A stretch of DNA of 22,267 nt from Paracraurococcus sp049315625. Its GTDB lineage: Bacteria > Pseudomonadota > Alphaproteobacteria > Acetobacterales > Acetobacteraceae. Within the stretch, counting starts at the first letter, position 1, and every line of letters starts with the position of its first letter. The notes under the pieces were generated by a model, which did not search any database, had not been told where the DNA came from, and saw only the letters and a list, made by a program, of their open reading frames with translations. The stretch covers positions 1 through 22,267 of the forward strand of contig JBMOJU010000047.1 of the NCBI GenBank assembly GCA_049315625.1, read 5' to 3'. Shown in pieces: positions 15,194 to 22,267 of this stretch. Made by a program: the position numbers and the translations under genes.

Positions 15194-17242
15194 CTACTCC
15201 GCCGCCAGCGCCGGGGCCGGCGCGGCATAGACCTTGGCGCATTCCGCCATGGTGGCGGAGGCGCGGCTGATGACATCCGCCTGCCAGTAGTTCGACAGTG
15301 CCGGCGCGAAGGCGGCATCGGTGACCGCCGCCGGATCGCCGGCCGGGCCGGCCAGGTCGGTGCAGCCATGCGGCGCAAAGCCGGGGCCGGCGAACACCGG
15401 GTTCACCGCGGCCAGCCGCGCCCGCACCGCATCCAGCGAATCATAGGGCAGCCGGTTGCCGAGCACCTCCGACGCGGCGCGGATGATCTTCCAATCCTCC
15501 CGCGCCTCACCGGGCGGGTAGACCGCCAGGCGCCCGCGCTGCACGCGGCCCTCGGTGTTCACCCAGGTCGCGTCCTTCTCGGTATAGGCGGCACCGGGCA
15601 GGATCACGTCGGCCCGCGCCGCCGCGGCCTCACCATGATGGCCCTGGTAGATGACGAAGGTGCCGTCCGGGACGCGCCCCGCATCGAAGCCATCGGCGCC
15701 GAGCAGCCACAGCGCCTCGATCCCCGGGCTGATCGCCGCGCCATCGGCCGGCGGGACGAAGCCGAGATCGAGCGCCGCAACCTGGCCGCCATGCAGGTGC
15801 AGCAGGTTGAAGCCGTGCCACTCGGCCTGCAGCATGTTGTTCTGCGCGGCGATCTGCCAGGCCGCCGCCAGCACCGCGGCGCCGTCCGTGCGCGTCAGCG
15901 CGCCGCGGCCGAGGATGAGCATCGGCCGCTTGGCCGCGCGCAGCACATCGTTGAAGCGGTGCGTGCCGGCGGCCAGCGCGCGCAGCGTGTCGCCCCCCTC
16001 CCCCAGCCAGTCATGGCCATAGGTCAGGTCGATGCCACGCGGGCCGATGACGCCAACCGGGAAGCCGCCCGCCACCACGCGCTTGCGGATGCGGGCGTTG
16101 ATCACCGGCGATTCGGTGCGCGGATTGCTGCCGATGATCAGCAGCGCATCCGCCTCCTCGATCCCGGCGATGCCGGTGTTGAAGGTGTAGAAGTCGCGGC
16201 GGGAGGCATCGATCGCCGCACCATCGGCCCGGCATTCGAGGTTGTGGCTGCCCAGCGCCGCCAGCAGATCCTTCAGCGCCACCAGCGCCTCGGCATCCAC
16301 CAGGTCGCCGGCGACGGCGCCGATGCGCGCGCCCGGCATCCCCTTCAGCTTCGTCGCGATGGCGCCGAAGGCCTCCGCCCAGGTGGCCGGCTTCAGCTTG
16401 CCGTCCTGGCGGATCCAGGGGCGGTCCAGGCGGCGGCGCTTCAACCCGTCGAAGGCGAAGCGGCCGCGATCGGCCATCCATTCCTCGTTCACGTCGTCAT
16501 TGGTGCGCGGCAGGATGCGCAGCACCTCGCCCGAGCGGACATCGACGCGGATGTTGGTGCCGGTCGCATCCAGCACGTCGATGCTGTCGGTCTTCCGCAG
16601 CTCCCACGGCCGCGACACGAAGGCATAGGGGCGGCTGGTCAGCGCGCCGACCGGGCAGATGTCGATCAGGTTGCCAGACAGCTCGGTGGTCAGCGCCTTC
16701 TCGACATAGGTGCCGATTTCCATGTTCTCGCCGCGGTTGGTCGCGCCGAGCTCGGGCACGCCGGCGACCTCGGTGGCGAAGCGCACGCAGCGGGTGCACT
16801 GGATGCAGCGGGTCATGATGGTCTTGACCAGCGGCCCCATGTATTTGTCCTTGACCGCGCGCTTCTCCTCAAGATAGCGGCTCTTATCAAGGCCATAGGC
16901 CATCGCCTGGTCCTGCAGGTCGCACTCGCCGCCCTGGTCGCAGATCGGGCAATCCAGCGGGTGGTTGATCAGCAGGAATTCCATCACCCCGCGCCGCGCC
17001 TTGCGGACCATGGCGCTGTCGGTGAAGACCTTCATGCCCTCGGCGACCGGATAGGCGCAGGAGGCGATGGGCTTCGGCGCCTTCTCCACCTCGACCAGGC
17101 ACATCCGGCAGTTGCCGGCGACCGAAAGGCGCTCGTGGTAGCAGAAGCGCGGGATCTCCTTGCCGGCGGCCTCGCAGGCCTGCAGCACGGAAACGCCGTT
17201 GGGGACATCGACCTCGATGCCGTCGACCGTGACCTTCGCCAT
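15194..17242 (-). CDS. nuoG: NADH-quinone oxidoreductase subunit G
   Basis: Largest peripheral-arm subunit (682 residues) of complex I, relaying electrons from NuoF. The N-terminal ferredoxin fold has the N1b ligands Cys34, 45, 48 and 62. The N5 site is His94 with Cys98, 101 and 107 (CPICDQGGECDLQ). The N4 site is Cys146, 149, 152 and 196. The rest is a molybdopterin-oxidoreductase-like domain without obvious cofactor role, as is usual for this subunit. I see no extra CxxC set that would suggest cluster N7. The ATG at 17242 follows the nuoF TAG by six bases. The protein ends ALAAE, and the codons for this ending supply the Shine-Dalgarno of nuoH. Confidence 0.97.
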   Translation of the reverse strand: MAKVTVDGIEVDVPNGVSVLQACEAAGKEIPRFCYHERLSVAGNCRMCLVEVEKAPKPIASCAYPVAEGMKVFTDSAMVRKARRGVMEFLLINHPLDCPICDQGGECDLQDQAMAYGLDKSRYLEEKRAVKDKYMGPLVKTIMTRCIQCTRCVRFATEVAGVPELGATNRGENMEIGTYVEKALTTELSGNLIDICPVGALTSRPYAFVSRPWELRKTDSIDVLDATGTNIRVDVRSGEVLRILPRTNDDVNEEWMADRGRFAFDGLKRRRLDRPWIRQDGKLKPATWAEAFGAIATKLKGMPGARIGAVAGDLVDAEALVALKDLLAALGSHNLECRADGAAIDASRRDFYTFNTGIAGIEEADALLIIGSNPRTESPVINARIRKRVVAGGFPVGVIGPRGIDLTYGHDWLGEGGDTLRALAAGTHRFNDVLRAAKRPMLILGRGALTRTDGAAVLAAAWQIAAQNNMLQAEWHGFNLLHLHGGQVAALDLGFVPPADGAAISPGIEALWLLGADGFDAGRVPDGTFVIYQGHHGEAAAARADVILPGAAYTEKDATWVNTEGRVQRGRLAVYPPGEAREDWKIIRAASEVLGNRLPYDSLDAVRARLAAVNPVFAGPGFAPHGCTDLAGPAGDPAAVTDAAFAPALSNYWQADVISRASATMAECAKVYAAPAPALAAE

Positions 17243-17248
17243 CGCCCG

Positions 17249-18553
<1,305 letters not shown>

Positions 18554-18557
18554 GACC

Positions 18558-19172
18558 TTATTCCCCCGGCACGTTGATCAAGGTCAGCGGCCCGCCCACC
18601 GGGGCACTGGTCTGCCGGCCGATGACGGAGCCCGGTGCCGGGCGCTCGCCGCGCTTCAGCGCCTCGATCAGCTTGACCGTGCTGTCGTAATCCATGTCTT
18701 CGTAGTAGTCGTCGTCGACGCAGAGGATGGGCGCGTTCACGCAGCCGCCGAGACACTCGACCTCGGTCATGGTGAACAGCCCGTCCGCGCTGGTCGCACC
18801 GAAGGCCGGGACATGCGCCGCATCCTTGCAGGCGCGCGTCACGTCGTCCGACCCACGCAGCCAGCAGGGCGTGGTGCCGCAGACCTGCAGATGGAAGCGG
18901 CCGATCGGCTTCATGTTGAACATGAAGTAGAAGGTGGCGACCTCGTAGACGCGGATCGGTGGCATCGACAGCCGCTCCGCCACCGCGTCCATGCCCTTGT
19001 TCGGCACCCAGGCGCTGCCGGTCTGCCGCTTCATCTGCCGCTGCACCACGTAGAGCAGCGGGATGACGGCGCTTGCCTGCTTGCCGGCCGGATAGCGCGG
19101 CACGATGGTCTCGATCGCCTGCTCGCTCTCGGCATCGAAGGCGAAGCTTTCTGGCTGCACCGGATCACTCAC
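18558..19172 (-). CDS. nuoE: NADH-quinone oxidoreductase subunit E
   Basis: Thioredoxin-fold [2Fe-2S] subunit (24 kDa type) of complex I that carries cluster N1a. The 204-residue product has the family core VYEVATFYFMFNMKPIG and the four ligands Cys98, Cys103, Cys140 and Cys144 (CGTTPCW and ECLGGCVNAP). I chose a GTG start at 19172 that overlaps the nuoD stop as GTGA; a second GTG four codons on is an alternative. The tail after residue 175 is short and proline/glycine-rich, as often seen in alphaproteobacteria. Confidence 0.95.
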   Translation of the reverse strand: MSDPVQPESFAFDAESEQAIETIVPRYPAGKQASAVIPLLYVVQRQMKRQTGSAWVPNKGMDAVAERLSMPPIRVYEVATFYFMFNMKPIGRFHLQVCGTTPCWLRGSDDVTRACKDAAHVPAFGATSADGLFTMTEVECLGGCVNAPILCVDDDYYEDMDYDSTVKLIEALKRGERPAPGSVIGRQTSAPVGGPLTLINVPGE

Positions 19173-20386
19173 CGGTCGATCTCCCCGAAGACGATGTCGA
19201 GTGAGCCGATGATGGCCACCGCATCGGCCAGCATGTGCCCCTTGGACAGCACCTCCATCGCCTGCAGATGCGCGAAACCCGGCGCGCGAATCTTGCAGCG
19301 ATAGGGGCGGTTGGTGCCATCGGCCACCATGTAGACGCCGAACTCGCCCTTCGGCGCCTCGGTCACCGTGTAGGTGGCGCCTTCCGGCACGTGGTAACCC
19401 TCGGTGTAGAGCTTGAAGTGGTGGATCAGCGCTTCCATCGAGCGCTTCATCTCGCCGCGCTTCGGCGGCGTGATCTTGTTGTCCGGGACCTTGATCGGCC
19501 CCGGCTGCAAGCGCGCCAGGCATTGCTCCACCAGCCGGAGCGACTGCTTCATCTCCTGGATGCGGACCAGGTAGCGGTCGTAGCAATCGCCGTGGCGTCC
19601 GACGGGAATGTCGAAATCGAGCTCGGCGTAGATCTCGTAGGGCTGCGACTTGCGCAGATCCCACGGCACGCCGGAGGCGCGGAGGCAGGGGCCGGAGAAG
19701 CCCCACTCCATCGCCTGCTCGGCGGTCATCACGCCGATATCGACCGTGCGCTGCTTGAAGATCCGATTCTCGGTCAGCAGGCCTTCGAGGTCCTGGAGGA
19801 ATTTCGGGAATTGCCGGCACCAGCCGGCGATCCGGTCCGGCAGGTTGGCCGGGACGTCCTTCGCCACGCCGCCCGGGCGGAAGTAGTTCACGTGGTAATG
19901 GCTGCCGCCCGCGGCCTCGTAGAATTCCAGCAGGTGCTCGCGCTGCTCGAAGCCCCAGAGCGCCGGCGTGATGGCGCCGCAGTCGAGCGCGTAGGTCGTC
20001 ACATTCAGCAGGTGGTTCAGGATGCGCGTCAGCTCGGCGAACATCGTGCGGATCACCCGCGCGCGCTCCGGCACCTGATCCTCGATCCGCAGCAGCCGTT
20101 CGACCGCCAGCGCGAAGCTGTGCTCCATACACATAGGCGAGACGTAATCCAGCCGGTCCATGTAGGGCAGCGCCTGGAGATAGGTCTTGTATTCGATCAG
20201 CTTCTCGGTGCCGCGGTGCAGCAGGCCGATATGCGGATCGGCGCGCTCCACCATCTCGCCCTTCATCTCGAGGATGAGGCGCAGCACGCCATGCGCCGCC
20301 GGGTGCTGCGGGCCGAAATTGATGGTGTGGCTGTCGACCTCGATGGTGCGCGACACCGGCTCGACAGGCGTCTCGGTGAGGCTCAT
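19169..20386 (-). CDS. nuoD: NADH-quinone oxidoreductase subunit D
   Basis: 49-kDa-type subunit of complex I, related to NiFe-hydrogenase large subunits, which forms the quinone site with NuoB. The 405-residue protein has FGPQHPAAHGVLR (His28, His32), HIGLLHRGTEKL and YMDRLDYVSPM. His32 and Tyr81 are spaced exactly like the quinone-contacting His38 and Tyr87 of the Thermus subunit (family knowledge). The C-terminus ends SLDIVFGEIDR, the normal family ending. The ATG at 20386 overlaps the nuoC stop as ATGA. Confidence 0.97.
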   Translation of the reverse strand: MSLTETPVEPVSRTIEVDSHTINFGPQHPAAHGVLRLILEMKGEMVERADPHIGLLHRGTEKLIEYKTYLQALPYMDRLDYVSPMCMEHSFALAVERLLRIEDQVPERARVIRTMFAELTRILNHLLNVTTYALDCGAITPALWGFEQREHLLEFYEAAGGSHYHVNYFRPGGVAKDVPANLPDRIAGWCRQFPKFLQDLEGLLTENRIFKQRTVDIGVMTAEQAMEWGFSGPCLRASGVPWDLRKSQPYEIYAELDFDIPVGRHGDCYDRYLVRIQEMKQSLRLVEQCLARLQPGPIKVPDNKITPPKRGEMKRSMEALIHHFKLYTEGYHVPEGATYTVTEAPKGEFGVYMVADGTNRPYRCKIRAPGFAHLQAMEVLSKGHMLADAVAIIGSLDIVFGEIDR

Positions 20387-21027
20387 GCCGGTGGCCCCTC
20401 GATGCGGTTGAGATGGACCTTCTCATCGCCCGGGAGCGTGGTCGTGCCCTCCCACGGGCTGAGGAAGTCGAAGCTGCGGAAATCCTGGGTCAGCTTCACC
20501 GGCTCGTAGACCACCGCCTTGCGCGCCTCGTCGTAGCGGACCTCGACATAGCCGGTCAGCGGGAAGTCCTTGCGCAGCGGGTGGCCCTCGAAGCCGTAAT
20601 CGGTCAGCAGCCGGCGCAGGTCGGTCAGCCCGGCGAAGACGATGCCGTACATGTCCCAGGCCTCACGCTCGTACCAGGTGGCCACCGGCCAGATGCCGGC
20701 GATGCTCGGCACCGGCGTCGCCGCATCGGTCGCCACCACCACGCGGACCCGCTGGTTCAGCGACAGGCTGAGCAGGTTGTAGACCACGTCGAAGCGGTGC
20801 GGCCGCTCCGGCCAGTCGGTGCCGCAGAGGTCCATCAGCTGCTCGAAGGCGAAGCCAGGGCCGTCGCGCAGCAGCAGCATCGCCTCCGGCAGGGCGTCGC
20901 GGCGGATGCGCAGCACCAGTTCGGCGCCGCGCTCGACCTGCACCTGCTCGACCGCCAGCGGCAGCGCCGCGCGGATGGCTTCGCCCAGCGCCGCCAGGGC
21001 GGCGCCCGTGTCGATCGTGTCAGCCAC
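20383..21027 (-). CDS. nuoC: NADH-quinone oxidoreductase subunit C
   Basis: 30-kDa-type scaffold subunit of the peripheral arm (214 residues), separate from NuoD and not fused as in E. coli. The signature region WPVATWYEREAWDMYGIVF, then LLTDYGFEGHPLRKDFPLTG and the C-terminal FRSFDFLSPWEG are all present. I chose a GTG at 21027, overlapping the nuoB stop by 8 nt with GGGGA upstream; the reading frame extends further upstream only by overlapping nuoB. There is no cofactor in this subunit. Confidence 0.94.
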   Translation of the reverse strand: MADTIDTGAALAALGEAIRAALPLAVEQVQVERGAELVLRIRRDALPEAMLLLRDGPGFAFEQLMDLCGTDWPERPHRFDVVYNLLSLSLNQRVRVVVATDAATPVPSIAGIWPVATWYEREAWDMYGIVFAGLTDLRRLLTDYGFEGHPLRKDFPLTGYVEVRYDEARKAVVYEPVKLTQDFRSFDFLSPWEGTTTLPGDEKVHLNRIEGPPA

Positions 21028-21577
21028 GCAGGATGGTCCCCGTCCGCCGGATCTTCTTCTGCAGCTGCAGGATGCCGTAGACGAGGCCTTCCGCCGTCGG
21101 CGGGCAGCCAGGCACGTAGACATCCACCGGCACGATGCGGTCGCAGCCGCGCACCACGCTGTAGGAGTAGTGGTAGTAGCCGCCGCCATTGGCGCAGCTG
21201 CCCATGCTGATCACCCAGCGCGGCTCCGACATCTGGTCGTAGACCTTGCGCAGCGCCGGGGCCATCTTGTTGGTCAGCGTGCCGGCCACGATCATCACGT
21301 CCGATTGCCGCGGCGAGCCGCGCGGGATGATGCCGAAGCGGTCAAGGTCGTAGCGCGCCATATAGGCGTGGATCATCGGCACGGCGCAGCAGGCCAAGCC
21401 GAAGGTCATCGGCCAGAGGCTGCCGGTGCGCGCCCAGTTCACCACCTTGTCGAGGTTGGCGACGACGAAGCCCTTTTCCTCGATCTCGCCGGTGATGCCC
21501 TTCACCACCGCATCCTGCGCCGCGCCCGGCGCCAGGTGCTCGCGGTTCCAGGCTACCGTCTCAGTGTTTCCGCTCAT
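21020..21577 (-). CDS. nuoB: NADH-quinone oxidoreductase subunit B
   Basis: PSST-type subunit of complex I that holds cluster N2, the last Fe-S cluster before quinone. The 185-residue protein has the tandem cysteines Cys63-Cys64, then Cys128 (MGSCANGGG) and Cys158 (VPGCPPTAEG), so all N2 ligands are present. The segment SPRQSDVMIVAGTLTNKMAP is intact. The residue three after the tandem cysteines is Pro67 (ACCAVPMIHA), where other NuoB/PSST proteins I recall have Glu; the codon reads CCG. The ATG at 21577 has GGAG six bases upstream and lies 31 bases after nuoA. Confidence 0.97.
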   Translation of the reverse strand: MSGNTETVAWNREHLAPGAAQDAVVKGITGEIEEKGFVVANLDKVVNWARTGSLWPMTFGLACCAVPMIHAYMARYDLDRFGIIPRGSPRQSDVMIVAGTLTNKMAPALRKVYDQMSEPRWVISMGSCANGGGYYHYSYSVVRGCDRIVPVDVYVPGCPPTAEGLVYGILQLQKKIRRTGTILRG

Positions 21578-21608
21578 ATTCGTCTCCGGTCGGGGCGGCG
21601 GCGGACCG

Positions 21609-21977
21609 TCACTCCCAGTCCAGGGCGCCCTTGCGCCACTCGTAGATGAAGCCGACCGTCAGAACGCCAAGGAAGGCGATCATCGAGAGGAAGCCGAACC
21701 AGCCGATATCGCCGAGCGCGACGGCCCAGGGGAACAGGAAGGCGACCTCCAGGTCGAAGATGATGAACAGGATGGCGACGAGGTAGAAGCGCACGTCGAA
21801 CCGCCGACGGGTGTCGTCGAAGGGCTCGAACCCGCACTCATACGCGGACAGCTTCTCCGGGTTCGGCTTCTGCCGTGCCAGCAGCAGGCTGCCGCCCACC
21901 ATGGCCGCCGCAATGCCCCCGGCGATCACCAGGAAGACGAGGATCGGGAAATACTCGGCCAGCAGCGGCTGGGTCAT
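21609..21977 (-). CDS. nuoA: NADH-quinone oxidoreductase subunit A
   Basis: First gene of the complex I operon, encoding a three-helix membrane subunit near the quinone chamber. The 122-residue length is typical. It has helices at about 11-34, 65-85 and 93-113, and the loop SAYECGFEPFDDTRRRFDVRF with the conserved Cys48 of the mobile loop. I chose the ATG at 21977 (MTQPLLAEYFP) because it has GGAG six bases upstream and fits the family start; an upstream in-frame ATG would add 12 unfamiliar Gly/Arg residues. Confidence 0.95.
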   Translation of the reverse strand: MTQPLLAEYFPILVFLVIAGGIAAAMVGGSLLLARQKPNPEKLSAYECGFEPFDDTRRRFDVRFYLVAILFIIFDLEVAFLFPWAVALGDIGWFGFLSMIAFLGVLTVGFIYEWRKGALDWE

Positions 21978-22168
21978 CGTTGCTCCGCCCTTCGTGGCGC
22001 CACGGCCCCCCATGGCGGGACCGCAGCGGACCGTACCACGGCCGATGCCGCAGCGCAGCGCGGGCGGACATTAGCCACGCTCCGCGCATTCCGCATAGAG
22101 GGATGGCGGCCTTTCGCAAGCCCGGAAGGGTGATTTTTCCCGAACCGAAAATGGGCCGGAATACGACA
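21978..22168 (-). promoter_or_regulatory. Leader region of the nuo operon
   Basis: About 190 bases without a gene between the hairpin after tRNA-Asp and nuoA. On the minus strand it holds a candidate promoter (22092-22119), a direct repeat of CGGTCC separated by four bases, a repeated GGCCGTGG and a perfect 12-base palindrome at 21993-22004 just before the ribosome-binding site. I recognise no specific regulator site. Confidence 0.45.
22092..22119 (-). promoter_or_regulatory. Candidate housekeeping promoter for nuoA-N
   Basis: Minus strand TTGCGA (22119-22114) and TATGCG (22097-22092) with a 16-base spacer. They match the sigma-70-type consensus at 4 of 6 and 3 of 6 positions. It would give a leader of roughly 100 bases. 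This is the best pair in the interval but remains a weak match. Confidence 0.35.
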
Positions 22169-22198
22169 ACGGCGCCGCCCCTTGCAGGGCGGCGCCGT
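22169..22198 (-). terminator. Probable terminator downstream of tRNA-Asp
   Basis: A 12-bp perfect stem (22169-22180 with 22187-22198) around a 6-base loop, starting 17 bases after the tRNA 3' end. On the minus strand it is followed by UUGUCGUAUU, a poor U-tract. The strong GC stem and its position suggest it ends the tRNA transcript, with uncertain efficiency. Confidence 0.6.
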
Positions 22199-22214
22199 GG
22201 CGTACAGCGTCGCG

Positions 22215-22267
22215 TGGCGCGAGTGACGGGGCTCGAACCCGCGACCTCCGGCGTGACAGGCCGGCGC
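22215..22267 (-). tRNA. tRNA-Asp (GTC), 3' part only
   Basis: Reading the minus strand from the window edge gives the anticodon stem-loop with 5-bp stem CCGGC/GCCGG and loop CTGTCAC (anticodon GTC). Then come the variable loop AGGTC, the T-arm GCGGG-TTCGAGC-CCCGT, acceptor strand CACTCGC, discriminator G and an encoded CCA at 22217-22215. The D-arm and 5' acceptor strand are outside the window. It closely resembles bacterial tRNA-Asp in the anticodon and T-arms. Confidence 0.93.

Noticed and set aside
22169..22267. tRNA gene as an integration site for a mobile element
   Set aside because: No integrase, direct repeat of the tRNA 3' end or foreign-looking sequence is visible next to it; the adjacent DNA is the nuo operon leader.

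Overview
This window is a dense, very GC-rich stretch of chromosome from an alphaproteobacterium, most likely a Rhodospirillales/Acetobacteraceae-type organism (inference). The grounds are a short proline-tRNA ligase with no editing insertion, the gene order nuo–birA–coaX–rnj–DUF1467–proS–lol, alphaproteobacterial-style complex I subunits, and strong third-position GC that leaves long open frames on the opposite strand. Every gene I can support is on the minus strand, so transcription runs from high to low coordinates.

Right edge to about 7.7 kb: the 3' part of a tRNA-Asp(GTC) gene, a hairpin, a leader with a candidate promoter, then a complete 14-gene respiratory complex I operon, nuoABCDEFGHIJKLMN. 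Most joints are overlaps (GTGA, ATGA, TGATG) or gaps of a few bases, which indicates translational coupling. The only sizeable internal gap, about 0.1 kb between nuoI and nuoJ, holds a strong hairpin. NuoA, H, J, K, L, M and N form the proton-pumping membrane arm. NuoB, C, D, E, F, G and I form the peripheral arm with FMN and the Fe-S chain, and all expected cluster ligands are visible.

7.7 to 4.0 kb: the operon seems to continue without a terminator into birA (biotin-protein ligase, overlapping nuoN by 4 nt), coaX (type III pantothenate kinase, overlapping birA by 53 nt), rnj (ribonuclease J) and a small DUF1467 membrane protein. Hairpins separate coaX/rnj and rnj/DUF1467, and weak-to-moderate terminator candidates follow DUF1467.

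4.03 to 3.61 kb: a 416-base gene-free stretch, locally less GC-rich. It holds an excellent minus-strand intrinsic terminator preceded by an unpaired CCUCCC (anti-Shine-Dalgarno) motif and another hairpin. This is the best candidate for an undescribed element: a trans-acting small RNA.

3.6 kb to left edge: proS (TTG start), then two tandem, clearly paralogous LolC/LolE-family permease genes for lipoprotein release. The second is cut by the window edge. The two share a 59-bp identical tract. The ribosome-binding site of the first copy lies inside a GC-rich hairpin.

Overall this is a housekeeping region. I see no mobile element, CRISPR array, phage gene or defence system. The items worth a second look are the candidate sRNA, the duplicated Lol permease, a Glu-to-Pro change beside the tandem cysteines of NuoB, and the unusual joints between genes.
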